A stretch of 64,000 nucleotides of DNA from Halopseudomonas pelagia (GTDB lineage Bacteria; Pseudomonadota; Gammaproteobacteria; Pseudomonadales; Pseudomonadaceae), in contig NZ_CP033116.1 of the NCBI RefSeq assembly GCF_009497895.1, positions 1,798,001 through 1,862,000 on the forward strand, given 5' to 3'. Shown piece by piece: positions 51,936 through 62,730 of this stretch. A model generated the notes under the pieces. That model was not told the DNA's origin, searched no databases, and saw only the letters and a program-made list of their open reading frames with translations. Every line of letters begins with the position of its first letter. The stretch's first letter is position 1. The position numbers and the translations under genes are program-made.

Positions 51936-54900
51936 GCCGTGGCTCCTGAACATCTGTGCTGCCTGATTCATCCTCGTCGGACTCTGCGCCCGGAGGCTTC
52001 TTGCGGGTCAGCCAACGGCGCACCGCCAGATAGAACAACGGGGTAAAGAACACACCCAGCACCGTCGCCATAAGCATGCCGCCCATTACCCCGGTGCCTA
52101 CCGCGATGCGGCTGGCAGCACCTGGGCCGGTAGCAACCACCAGCGGTAACATACCGAGAATAAAGGTCAGCGAGGTCATCAGAATAGGCCGCAACCGCAG
52201 CTTCACGGCGGCCATGGTCGCGTCCATCAGACTCTTGCCCTTGCTTTCCTCCTCGATAGCGAATTCGACAATCAGGATCGCATTCTTGGCCGATAGGCCA
52301 ATCACCGTAATTAACCCGACGTTGAAGTACACGTCCGCCGGCAAGCCGCGCGTCATTGAAAACAGCACCGCGCCCAATACTCCCAACGGCACGACCAGTA
52401 GCACCGCCACTGGAATCGTCCAGCTCTCATACAGCGCTGCCAATACCAACAGCACGATGAGGATCGATAGCCCCATCAACGCGCCCACCTGGCCGGAAGC
52501 CTGCTGCTCTTCGTATGACAGACCCGTCCATTCAAAACCGAAGCCTTCAGGCAACTCCGCTGCCAGACGCTCCATCTCATCCATAGCCTCGCCGGAAGAC
52601 CGTCCGGGTGCAGCGTTACCGGAAATGGTCGTCGCCGGATAGCCGTTATAGCGCTGCAATTGCGGCGGTCCGGCAGTCCAGGCGACCGACGTGAACGCCC
52701 CGAAGGGTACTATGTCGCCGTCTTCGGTGCGCACGGTAAGATCGAGAACATCTTCCGGGGTCATGCGGAAGGGCGCGTCAGCCTGGAGCAGTACGCGATG
52801 GATACGGCCCTCCCGGCTGAAATCGTTAGCGTAGGCACTGCCGAAGGTAATGCTCAGCGTGGCATCGATGTCGCTGATCGACAGCCCCAGCGCCCGGGCC
52901 TTGATTCGGTCCACATCGACGCGCAACCTTGGGGCTGTTTCTTCGCCTTCCGGCCGTACGCCGGTCAGCAGTTCGCTTTGACTTGCCGCTCCTAAAAGCT
53001 GGTCGCGCGCTGCCATCAGCGCTTCAGGCCCAGCGCCCGAGCGGTCCTGTAACTTGAACGAGAAACCACCGGCCACCCCCAGAGAAGGAATGGAAGGGGG
53101 ATTCAATACAAAGACACTAGCGTCACGGATGGTACTGAGCGCACCCATGGCATTCTGCACTAATGTCTGCGCACTGTTTTCTACGCCTGGGCGCTCACCC
53201 CACGGCAGCAGCGTAACAAACGACATGGCATGTGCCTGGCCTTGACCGAAGAAACTGAACCCGTGAATGAACACTACATTCTCGACCTGCGGCAGCTCAT
53301 CGTAATAGGCCTTTACCTGGTCCACCACGACGTCGGTACGATCCGCAGTGGAACCGGATGGACCCTGCACTGCGGTAAGCATGGAACCCTGATCCTCGGC
53401 CGGAATCAAGCTGCCTGGCAAGCGCAGAAACAGCAATCCGGCAATGAACACCAACGCAACGAACACCAGCAGAAAGCGCAGAGGTCTCACGAGAATGCCG
53501 CCGACACCGCCCTGGTAATGTGCAGTAGTGCGATCGATAAAGCGGTTAAACGGGGCAAATACGCGCTTGCCCAGCGGCGGACGCTCGCCTTCACGGGCTG
53601 GCGGACGCAGCAGCGCTGCACATAGGGCAGGCGTCAGCGACAGTGCAAGAATGGTCGATACCGCGACGGAGATCGCCAAGGTGACTGAAAACTGCCGGTA
53701 GATTCCACCGGTAGAACCAGGGAAGAATGCCATTGGCAGGAACACGGCAATCAATACCAGAGTGGTACCAATCACCGCGGACGTCACTTGATCCATGGCC
53801 TTCACGGTGGCCCTGTACGGACTCAGATCCTCTTCTTCCATCAGCCGCTCGACGTTCTCTACCACCACAATGGCGTCATCTACCAAGGTACCAATGGCCA
53901 GGATCATGGCAAAGAGGCTGAGCAGGTTGATCGAGAAGCCGAACAACCACAGGCCCAGACAGGCACCGGCCAGAGCTATTGGTACAACAATGGTCGGTAT
54001 CACCGTGGCGCGCCAGCTTTGCAGAAACACGAACATCACCAGAAAGACCAGTACCATCGCCACTGACAGAGTGACCACCACTTCCTTGATCGACGCACTG
54101 ATAAAAGGCGTACTGTCGTAGGGGGCGATCCAGCCGATATCCTCGGGAAAACCACGTTCAAGCTCGACCATACGGCTTTTGATGCCCTCCGAGACTTCCA
54201 GCGCGTTGGCCCCGGGAGTCAGCTGAACGGCCATGCCCGCCGTTTCCTGCTCGTTGATTTCCACTCGGGTAAGGTAGCTTTCGGCACCCAACTCAACCCG
54301 GGCAACATCGCTCAGACGCACCGTCGAACCGTCGGAGTTAGCCCGCAGGATAATCTGTGAGAACTCCTCTGGCGTACTCATGCGCCCCTGGGTCTGAATG
54401 GACGCGGTAATCTCGACGTTCTCGGCGTTAGGCAGATCGCCCAATGCGCCGCCAGCCGACTGGCTGTTCTGCTCCTGCACCGCCGCGAGGACCTCGGCAG
54501 GAGACAGGTTGAAGTTTGCTAATTTGTCCGGATCCAGCCAGACACGCATGGCATATTCGGTGGAAAACTCTGTTATGTCGCCCACGCCTGGCACGCGTCT
54601 GAGTTCATCCACTACCTGCGCCGAGGCAAAATTACCCAGCTCCAGTGCCGAGGTCTCACCGTTCTTTGAGGTAAGTGCAACTATCATCAGAAAGTTGGAA
54701 GAGGCCTGGTTGACTTGCACGCCCTGCCGCCTTACCTCTTCCGGCAAGCGCTGCTCTACACGGCTCAGCCGGTTCTGCACTTCCATCTGGGCGTTGTCAA
54801 TATCGGTGCCAGACTCGAAAGTCAGATCAATTGATGCGCTGCCATTAGATCGGCTGGTAGCCTGCATATACAGGAAACCCTCTACACCATTGAGTTCCTG

Positions 54901-55101
54901 TTCGATGATTTGGGTGACGTTGGTTTCGAGCACTGAAGCGTCCGCGCCCGGATAGGTGACGCTGATACTCAAAGAGGGCGGAGCGATGCTGGGATACTGC
55001 TCAATGGCTAGATCATTCAGCGCCAACACGCCACCCAAACCAATAATCAGCGCTATGACCCAGGCAAAAACCGGGCGTTTAATAAAAAAATGCGGGGTCA
55101 T
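51928..55101 (-). CDS. RND multidrug efflux pump (HAE1 family)
   Basis: 1057 residues, full length. MTPHFFIKRPVFAWVIALII, NVTQIIEQELNGVEGFLYM, TLVDDAIVVVENVERLMEEE (proton-relay Asp pair), and the repeated GLSAKNAILIVEFA half. It is MexB/AcrB-like by length and motif; drug specificity cannot be read. Joined to the adaptor gene by ATGA. Confidence 0.95.
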   Translation of the reverse strand: MTPHFFIKRPVFAWVIALIIGLGGVLALNDLAIEQYPSIAPPSLSISVTYPGADASVLETNVTQIIEQELNGVEGFLYMQATSRSNGSASIDLTFESGTDIDNAQMEVQNRLSRVEQRLPEEVRRQGVQVNQASSNFLMIVALTSKNGETSALELGNFASAQVVDELRRVPGVGDITEFSTEYAMRVWLDPDKLANFNLSPAEVLAAVQEQNSQSAGGALGDLPNAENVEITASIQTQGRMSTPEEFSQIILRANSDGSTVRLSDVARVELGAESYLTRVEINEQETAGMAVQLTPGANALEVSEGIKSRMVELERGFPEDIGWIAPYDSTPFISASIKEVVVTLSVAMVLVFLVMFVFLQSWRATVIPTIVVPIALAGACLGLWLFGFSINLLSLFAMILAIGTLVDDAIVVVENVERLMEEEDLSPYRATVKAMDQVTSAVIGTTLVLIAVFLPMAFFPGSTGGIYRQFSVTLAISVAVSTILALSLTPALCAALLRPPAREGERPPLGKRVFAPFNRFIDRTTAHYQGGVGGILVRPLRFLLVFVALVFIAGLLFLRLPGSLIPAEDQGSMLTAVQGPSGSTADRTDVVVDQVKAYYDELPQVENVVFIHGFSFFGQGQAHAMSFVTLLPWGERPGVENSAQTLVQNAMGALSTIRDASVFVLNPPSIPSLGVAGGFSFKLQDRSGAGPEALMAARDQLLGAASQSELLTGVRPEGEETAPRLRVDVDRIKARALGLSISDIDATLSITFGSAYANDFSREGRIHRVLLQADAPFRMTPEDVLDLTVRTEDGDIVPFGAFTSVAWTAGPPQLQRYNGYPATTISGNAAPGRSSGEAMDEMERLAAELPEGFGFEWTGLSYEEQQASGQVGALMGLSILIVLLVLAALYESWTIPVAVLLVVPLGVLGAVLFSMTRGLPADVYFNVGLITVIGLSAKNAILIVEFAIEEESKGKSLMDATMAAVKLRLRPILMTSLTFILGMLPLVVATGPGAASRIAVGTGVMGGMLMATVLGVFFTPLFYLAVRRWLTRKKPPGAESDEDESGSTDVQEPRHA

Positions 55102-56327
55102 AACGTGTTGTTCCCCTCGGCATTTGTGCTTTCAGCATCGCCACCCGTGCTGGCCTCCGCCGAGTTGGCTGGCGTATCTGCGTTCGCTTCGCCACTGTCC
55201 GCTGCACGTACTTTCTGATCCGGACGAATTTTTTGCAAACCGGAAATGATCACTCTGTCACCCGGCTCCAGCCCGTCGGTAATGATCCAATTCCCATCAC
55301 GTTGCTCACCCACTTCGACTGATCGAACTGCGACGGTATCTTCGTCCGTAACCACGCTCACAGTCGGCCCTTCCTCTGCCATTTGAACAGCGCGCTGCGG
55401 CAACATCATGTGCTCTTCTCGAGTGCCCGCCTGAATACGTGCCTGAACAAACTGGCCAGGCAACAATAAACGATCCGGATTAGGGAATTCAGCACGCAGG
55501 GCAACGGTGCCGGTTGCCTGATCAATCGTCATTGCGTAAAAATTCATCTTGCCGACCTGATCAAACTCACTGCCATTTTCCAGCGTCAATGTTACTGCTA
55601 CATCGACGCCCTCTGGATGAGTCAACTCTCCGGAGGCCAGCTGTGAGCGAATGGATAGCAGTTCGGAACTGGATTGGGAAAAATTCACGTAGACCGGATC
55701 AAACTGTTCGACCGTGGTCAGCAGCGTGCCATTAGCCGCGCTGACCAGAGCGCCCTCGGTCACTTCAGCCCGACCAGCCCTGCCCGCAATAGGGGTGCTG
55801 ATGGTGGTGTAGTCCAGGTCCAACTGCGCGGCATCCAGTTGCGCTTTGGCCTGCGAGACATCTGCCTGCGCGGTACGCAGACCGGCTACGGCGGTATCGT
55901 ATTCCTGCTGGCTGATAGCCTGCTCCTCAACCAGCCCCTTGTAGCGCTGCACATCCTGAGCCGCGTTGGCCTCGGTCGCCTGCGCCCGATCCAGAGTCGC
56001 CTTGACCGCACTCAGGCTGGCCTGCATTTCACGGGGATCAACCGCAAACAGCTCTGCGCCAGCTTCCACATCACTGCCTTCGCGGTACAGGCGCCGCTGA
56101 ATGATGCCATCGACCCGCGCGCGAATTTCCGCTGTGCGTACCGCCTGAACGCGGCCGGGTACTTCAATGATGTTGTCTATCGCCTCGGCACGCATCACCT
56201 GGACTTCCACCTCCGGTTTTGGCGGCGCCTGGCCAGCCGCTGCGGGACCAGCCTCTTCGCTATCACAAGCGCTCATTAACAAAGCCGAAAGAAGGAGCAG
56301 GGCCTTGGAGGCAGTTAGCTGACGCAT
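55098..56327 (-). CDS. RND periplasmic adaptor (membrane fusion protein)
   Basis: 409 residues with lipoprotein signal (LLLLSALLMSACDS). The lipoyl/hairpin region (VPGRVQAVRTAEIRARVDGIIQRR) and beta-barrel (PIAGRAGRAEVTEGALV) identify a MexA/AcrA-type adaptor. First gene of the efflux operon. Confidence 0.93.
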   Translation of the reverse strand: MRQLTASKALLLLSALLMSACDSEEAGPAAAGQAPPKPEVEVQVMRAEAIDNIIEVPGRVQAVRTAEIRARVDGIIQRRLYREGSDVEAGAELFAVDPREMQASLSAVKATLDRAQATEANAAQDVQRYKGLVEEQAISQQEYDTAVAGLRTAQADVSQAKAQLDAAQLDLDYTTISTPIAGRAGRAEVTEGALVSAANGTLLTTVEQFDPVYVNFSQSSSELLSIRSQLASGELTHPEGVDVAVTLTLENGSEFDQVGKMNFYAMTIDQATGTVALRAEFPNPDRLLLPGQFVQARIQAGTREEHMMLPQRAVQMAEEGPTVSVVTDEDTVAVRSVEVGEQRDGNWIITDGLEPGDRVIISGLQKIRPDQKVRAADSGEANADTPANSAEASTGGDAESTNAEGNNTL

Positions 56328-56566
56328 TGATACTTCCTTTTTGATTATAGGAGAGCAGAGCTTTACAACTCATTTAGCTACTATCCTGAGGAATGAAGTC
56401 CAGGGGGCTGGAATTACAACATGCTGTGTTATGGCGCTGTGAAGGTATGAGAGCAGCTCCAGTTGGAGCGTATCAACTTAACGCGTCATTAGGCCGTGGC
56501 GGTCTGACTTAAACGAAATGGCCTCCATCAAACCTGGTGTGATTCACCGGTGTGTCAATGCCCCCT
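56328..56566. promoter_or_regulatory. Efflux operon promoter region with a palindrome
   Basis: 239 bp between the regulator stop and the adaptor start. It contains a perfect dyad GCTCCA-GT-TGGAGC at 56456-56469, a plausible regulator operator. Confidence 0.45.
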
Positions 56567-57034
56567 CTAGGCCCCATCTTCCGCGGACTGCGACTTCAGT
56601 CGCTTCAGCAGTTCTTTGGAGCTATCGTTATATAGCGTGTAAAAATTCTCCAGCTCGTTAAGGTGAGCTTGGGCATGGCTTTTAGTGATCGTCGATTTTG
56701 CCTCGGCAACGATTGCCTTTCCGGCTTCAACGCGTTTTAACTGCTCTTCGACAAACGCTGCGTAAGGTTTGGATCTGATAGAGAAAAAGTCCTGTCGTTC
56801 GCCAGGTTTCGACCCACGTTCAAGGATGCCAAGCATTTCGAGGAGGCGAGTATTAGTACTGACGCTGCCCTTGCTGACATGCAGCAGCTCCATCAAGTCT
56901 GATGAGCTGACTTGCCCGTCGGATATGATGAGTGCAGCCCAAATTTGTCCTGCGATGCGCGGAAGTCCATCGGATTGGGCCTGCTGACCTAAGCGCTCAA
57001 TAAGGCGCGATTCTGGTTCAGTGAGCGATGTCAT
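56567..57034 (-). CDS. GbsR/MarR-type transcriptional regulator
   Basis: 155 residues from the ATG at 57034. Winged helix with LIERLGQQAQSDGLPRIAGQIWAAL, SSSDLMELLHVSKGSVSTNTRLLEMLGI, the GbsR-like variant of MarR. It lies upstream of the efflux operon on the same strand, so it probably represses or activates it. Confidence 0.85.
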   Translation of the reverse strand: MTSLTEPESRLIERLGQQAQSDGLPRIAGQIWAALIISDGQVSSSDLMELLHVSKGSVSTNTRLLEMLGILERGSKPGERQDFFSIRSKPYAAFVEEQLKRVEAGKAIVAEAKSTITKSHAQAHLNELENFYTLYNDSSKELLKRLKSQSAEDGA

Positions 57035-57080
57035 AGTTAACGAATTCCAATTTGTTGTCGTTGAACCCATTCAGGGCCGG

Positions 57081-57848
57081 TCAAAACCGGTAACTGACAA
57101 AGGCCCCTGCATAAGCCTGATTTTTATCGCCAACACTATCTACTAGAGGGCTGTCTTTTGCATCCCCTGTCAGTTGAGCGATGCTAGCCATGGCAGTAAC
57201 TGACCAATCGGGCGTCAAGTGATAGCTCAGGGTGCTGCCCAGAGCAATACTGAAGTAGCCATCGTCAGGATTGTAGGCAGCCAGGCCGGAGCGTGCACTT
57301 TCACGCGAAGAAACACCGAACATGTCCTCTGTCCAATCTGCGCTGCTGTATTTCAGGCTCGGACCAATGGAAGCGGACCAGTGTTTGCTGAGCTGGCCCT
57401 GCCAACGCGCTTTGAGCGAAAGTTGGTAGCCATCCATGTCGCCGGTGAAGGGTGTTTGTGCATCGCCACTATAGGTCCAGGAGTCGTTTGTATAAGCCAC
57501 GCGCAAGCCAGCAGTAGCACCGCCGTCGACTTTATCAAGGTGACTCAGGTCGTGGTCGTTGTCACGGCCTGGGGTATAGCCAATAAAGGGTGACACAAGC
57601 CAGTTTCCTTGGCGAAAGGCATTCCAGCCCAGTCCGTCAAGAGAATTAAGATAGAAGCGATCGCCGTAGCTCAAGCTAATCGCGGGCCAAACACGGGTTT
57701 CGTAGTCGTTACTCCCCAGATAATCTGGTGCATAAATCGCGCCGGCGCCAAGCGTGCCGGCCCAGCCCTCATCAGCCATGCTCGGCCCAGCCATAGCAGA
57801 CAGAAGTGAGGCAATCAGCGGCCAGGAATAAACTGGTCTTATCTGCAT
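57081..57848 (-). CDS. MipA/OmpV-family outer-membrane protein
   Basis: 255 residues, signal peptide ending near SMADEG. YAPDYLGSNDYETRVWPAISLSYGDRF is the family N-terminus, and the chain ends in a beta strand with terminal Phe (YAGAFVSYRF). MipA-type proteins are outer-membrane beta-barrels scaffolding peptidoglycan enzymes or passing small solutes. Confidence 0.87.
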   Translation of the reverse strand: MQIRPVYSWPLIASLLSAMAGPSMADEGWAGTLGAGAIYAPDYLGSNDYETRVWPAISLSYGDRFYLNSLDGLGWNAFRQGNWLVSPFIGYTPGRDNDHDLSHLDKVDGGATAGLRVAYTNDSWTYSGDAQTPFTGDMDGYQLSLKARWQGQLSKHWSASIGPSLKYSSADWTEDMFGVSSRESARSGLAAYNPDDGYFSIALGSTLSYHLTPDWSVTAMASIAQLTGDAKDSPLVDSVGDKNQAYAGAFVSYRF

Positions 57849-57908
57849 GTTACTAACCTCTAAATTGAGCTATCGGGCCAAAAGCCGGGTGAATTAGTGT
57901 TTTTATAT

Positions 57909-58880
57909 CTAGAACCAGGTCGAGAGGGTGATGGATCCAAACTGATCGAAACCATCCTGTTCCTCAAACTCATCGGTGCGCCACAGGTACGTGTAAGTAA
58001 GCTGCCAGCGGTCCCAGGTCAATGCAGCACCCACTAGCGCATCGCCGACCCAGTCGCGCCGCTCCACGGAGTGGCTGTCCTCAAAAGTGTTGCCATCAAG
58101 CAACAGGTTGCGCGCCATATAGCGGCCTTCGACAGCGGTAAAGACGTACCAGCCAAAGCCCTGGTCGCGTTTAAAAGACGATCGCCCACCATAGCCAGGT
58201 GCAACGGCGGGAATGCCGAAGCTGTGATCGAGCCCTTCCCCCCAGCGAAGCCCCAGCCCACTGGAAGCGTAGGTATACAGGTTGCCCAGAGCAAAACCGG
58301 AAGACGGCCCGTATTCGACGTCCAGCCCGCCAAGCTCCTGCTGAAATACCCAGGCCCGCTGGTAGGCGAGATTGACGACCAGTTCGTTATTAAGCTGATT
58401 ATCCCAGCCCCTCGGCTCGTCTGAACCAATCCACCTATGAGCGCCCTTTTGCAGAGCTTCGGCCCCAGAAGCTGGTCCTACAATGCCGACATCGAGATGG
58501 AGGCTTTCTGCGAGTCGCCAGTCGTCATGCTGGATATTGTTTAGCAGAGAAACTCCACCGTAAACCAAGCCGGCATAGGGGCGATCATCTTTGATGAGCG
58601 CTTCAGCCTCGATATCACTGGGGGTATACATCTGTTGTCCGAAGCGGTAAGTCACGCCCACCAGACTACTGCCCGACCAACCAGGAAGCCTTTCAGCAAG
58701 GCTTCGCGTCCAGTGTTCCTCAGGGGGTTCAAAAGCCCAGACTCCTTCAATGCCGTTGGTATAGTGACGATCACCGCCAGCAGAGAACGCATCGTTCTCT
58801 ACCTTGAGAGAAAGCAGGCCGTCGGCAGACGTTGAGGTGGCGACAAAGGCCAGCAATAGCCAGCAACAATAACGAATCAT
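57909..58880 (-). CDS. LpxR-type lipid A deacylase
   Basis: 323 residues from the ATG at 58880, with signal peptide. LSLKVENDAFSAGGDRHYTNGIEG contains the conserved N and D...YTNG motif, and DDRPYAGLVYGG is the second block. LpxR removes the 3' acyloxyacyl group of lipid A at the outer membrane; the C-terminal Trp-Phe fits a beta-barrel. It adjoins a MipA-type gene. Confidence 0.87.
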   Translation of the reverse strand: MIRYCCWLLLAFVATSTSADGLLSLKVENDAFSAGGDRHYTNGIEGVWAFEPPEEHWTRSLAERLPGWSGSSLVGVTYRFGQQMYTPSDIEAEALIKDDRPYAGLVYGGVSLLNNIQHDDWRLAESLHLDVGIVGPASGAEALQKGAHRWIGSDEPRGWDNQLNNELVVNLAYQRAWVFQQELGGLDVEYGPSSGFALGNLYTYASSGLGLRWGEGLDHSFGIPAVAPGYGGRSSFKRDQGFGWYVFTAVEGRYMARNLLLDGNTFEDSHSVERRDWVGDALVGAALTWDRWQLTYTYLWRTDEFEEQDGFDQFGSITLSTWF

Positions 58881-58901
58881 GATGCACACGCTCCGGCACA
58901 A

Positions 58902-59428
58902 TATTGCTCAGCAAAGGCGAGCAAGGTTGAACGTGCTCCTGCAATTCTCCCGCCTTTGGCAGGGATTCGATGCAACGAGCTTCTAATCTGGATAGTTTTC
59001 CATCGACAACGGGCTCTTTTTGTTAGCCGCCTGCGATTCGTTCCTTTCAGTTTGTTCAGTTTGTTCAGTTTGAACTGAATGGTGTAGACTGTAAAGCTGT
59101 AAAGCTGTAAACGAACTACAAACTACGACGTAGTTGCGAGTATCCCGTTGTAACAGCGGTGGAGTTTGCCTAGTCTCGGAAAGCCAAGTGAGCATTTGGC
59201 CCATTGATTGCCAGTCATAGAGCTTTGTATAAAACGCGAGCGGATAACGTTGCCCACTACAGAGGTACGGCACGCTGATCGGCGTACCGCTGCCAGCCCG
59301 GCAGCATGAAATGTTTTGCTCTGCGGCTTACCACCCAAAAATTCGGACCAAGCACGTGCCGTTAACGGCGTATTATCAGGACGATACCATTGACCATTTA
59401 CCTATTCGGTTCTCTTCACTTCCTTAAA
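58902..59428. other. Repeat-bearing intergenic region
   Basis: About 530 bp between the divergent LpxR and phospholipase genes. Besides the two triplet repeats at 59046-59112, I see no gene. Confidence 0.5.
59046..59112. repeat. Two three-unit tandem repeats with a dyad
   Basis: TTCAGTTTG three times (59046-59072), the last unit forming a perfect dyad TTCAGTT-TG-AACTGAA (59064-59079). Then CTGTAAAG three times (59089-59112, last unit CTGTAAAC). The first looks like an array of half-sites for a regulator. Confidence 0.7.
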
Positions 59429-60964
59429 ATGAGCGCATGGTTGCCGATCATCTTTTTTCCAGCTGTATTGTTAGGAGGATGTTCTTTGCCAGCGCCCAGC
59501 AAGACTACGTCCACCTCGCTGAATACGCAGGAAGGTCAAGCCACCCGGCTAGGCCAGGTACTGGCACCGCAGGTGACAGCGCACCCTGGCAAAAGCGGCA
59601 TCCAATCCCTGGCAGACCCCCACGACGCATTCGCGGCGCGAGTGCTACTGGCCCGAGCCGCAGAGCGGGCACTGGATGTGCAATATTACATTTGGCATGG
59701 GGATATAACTGGCACGTTATTGCTAGAGGAGTTACACGCAGCGGCCAACCGAGGAGTAAGGGTGAGGCTCCTGCTGGATGATAACGGCACCGCAGGCTTG
59801 GACGTTGAGCTCGCTGCGCTTGCATTGCACCCCCTGATTGAAGTGCGACTGTTTAACCCCTTCAGCGTCCGTGATCCCAAATGGTTGGGGTACATTACCC
59901 ATTTCTCTCGGGCCAACAGGCGCATGCATAACAAGTCTTTCACTGCGGACAGTCAGGCATCCATTATCGGCGGGCGCAATATCGGGGACGAATATTTTGG
60001 TGCGACTGAGGGCATTCTGTTTGCCGACCTAGATGTATTGGCGGTCGGCACAGTTGTAGGTGATGTTTCGACGGATTTTGACCGCTACTGGGCCAGCCAC
60101 TCCTCATACCCGGTCGAACAGATTGTACCGGCCGTTTCCGCAGAAAGTCTCGGAGAGCTGAGTCGAACGGCGGCGCTCATTGAGCGAGATGACGCTGCGG
60201 CGAAATATGTAGAAGCGGTCACACGATCAGATTTCATTCGTCAACTGATGGCGGGGTCGCTGGAGCTCGATTGGGCCAATACCAGCATGGTCAGTGATGA
60301 CCCGGCAAAGGGATTGGGGAAGGCCGGAGAAGAGGGCATGCTCACGCATCAGTTAGGTTCGATTTTGGGTGAGCCCCAAAAGCAAGTAGCGCTGGTTTCG
60401 CCTTACTTCGTGCCCACAGCTGCCGGCGTTGAGGCTTTTACCGCCTTAGTCGAGCGAGGCATCAAAGTACGTATTCTGACCAATTCGCTCGACGCCACCG
60501 ATGTGGCCGCAGTGCACGCTGGCTATGCTAAGCGACGTAAGGCTCTTCTTAAAGCGGGTATCGAGCTATATGAGATGCGCCGACTTTCGTTACGCAACGG
60601 GGGGCATGAAAGCGCAGGGCCGTTTGGCAGCTCAGGCTCCAGTCTGCATGCCAAGACCTTTGCGGTGGACGGCGAGCGAATGTTTGTTGGCTCTTTCAAT
60701 TTCGACCCCCGTTCGGCCAACCTGAATACAGAGCTTGGCTTCGTCATTGACAGCCCAAAGCTGTCTCAGAGCATCCATCACGCTTTCGACAATATCATCC
60801 CGGACAATTCCTATACTGTTCGTTTGGATGATAACGATCAGCTTTACTGGATTGAGCACGTGGGCGACAAGGAGGTCCGCTACGATCAGGAGCCGAATAC
60901 CAGCTTTCTAAAGCGAATTGGCGTGTTTCTATTATCAATACTCCCGATCGAATGGCTACTCTGA
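59429..60964 (+). CDS. Phospholipase D / cardiolipin synthase ClsC-like lipoprotein
   Basis: 511 residues from the ATG at 59429, placing lipobox LGGC in a lipoprotein signal. Two HKD motifs: RMHNKSFTADSQASIIGGRN and SSLHAKTFAVDGERMFVGSFNFDPRS. Similar in layout to ClsC-type phosphatidyl transferases, which make cardiolipin from two phospholipids; a membrane-bound role is likely. Confidence 0.88.
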   Translation: MSAWLPIIFFPAVLLGGCSLPAPSKTTSTSLNTQEGQATRLGQVLAPQVTAHPGKSGIQSLADPHDAFAARVLLARAAERALDVQYYIWHGDITGTLLLEELHAAANRGVRVRLLLDDNGTAGLDVELAALALHPLIEVRLFNPFSVRDPKWLGYITHFSRANRRMHNKSFTADSQASIIGGRNIGDEYFGATEGILFADLDVLAVGTVVGDVSTDFDRYWASHSSYPVEQIVPAVSAESLGELSRTAALIERDDAAAKYVEAVTRSDFIRQLMAGSLELDWANTSMVSDDPAKGLGKAGEEGMLTHQLGSILGEPQKQVALVSPYFVPTAAGVEAFTALVERGIKVRILTNSLDATDVAAVHAGYAKRRKALLKAGIELYEMRRLSLRNGGHESAGPFGSSGSSLHAKTFAVDGERMFVGSFNFDPRSANLNTELGFVIDSPKLSQSIHHAFDNIIPDNSYTVRLDDNDQLYWIEHVGDKEVRYDQEPNTSFLKRIGVFLLSILPIEWLL

Positions 60965-61105
60965 CTACTGCGCATGAGGCGCAAGACTGGCTCAGGTCAG
61001 TGGAGATTGGCCTTTTGAAAGGTTCCTCCGCAGAAAAGTCGCAAATTGCGACTTTCGGGAATGCGCCGAGATTCGCAGGCATCTCTCAGACCTGGCCAGG
61101 AGCAT

Positions 61106-61464
61106 CTACCGCATCGGGTAAGTCCAGTAGCGCCGTCCGATGTACTTTTGGAAGGGGCGTAAGGCGTTCTCACAGTCAAGATAATGCTCAGTCTGGGCCG
61201 CCACCTTGGTAAGGACTTCCCGGTACGAAAAGCTCTCCCCTATAAGTCTCGATGCACTTTCGACATGCGAATTAAGACTTTCCAAGCTCCATGCGAAGAT
61301 TTCGGTCCAAGAGAATTGTCGCGAGTGTCGCAGGCTCAAATATTAAACCAGTGTCGCTCCGCCTAATTTCTTCCAGGGCAAGCTCAATCCTATAATTCCG
61401 GAGGTAACCGGACAGGTTTTCAAGGGAGATTTCAATATTCTGCAAATTATTCTTACCGAACAGG
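61106..61464 (-). pseudogene. Unidentified gene remnant left of IS3-B
   Basis: From the IS border leftward one minus frame reads NLQNIEISLENLSGYLRNYR then LALEEIRRSDTGLIFEPATL and stops at 61272-61274. An overlapping frame continues SASRLIGESFSYREVLTKVA to 61106. They look like one gene broken by a frameshift and cut by IS3-B. Family unknown. Confidence 0.35.
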
Positions 61465-61472
61465 TGTAGTGG

Positions 61473-62635
<1,163 letters not shown>

Positions 62636-62730
62636 CTGACACCTCGCTTAGGGTGGCGATTTTACCACCTTGGTTGGTGTCCGGAATTAGTAGGTAATCC
62701 CCCCATTATTAGCGGAGCTCAGAAGTAGAG

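Noticed and set aside
59046..59112. Possible CRISPR-like array
   Set aside because: The repeats are 8-9 bp, directly adjacent and without spacers; no cas genes are present.
58983..59273. Minus-strand 96-residue open frame
   Set aside because: Much of its end comes from the tandem repeats (QTEQTEQTE), there is no ribosome site and composition is not protein-like.
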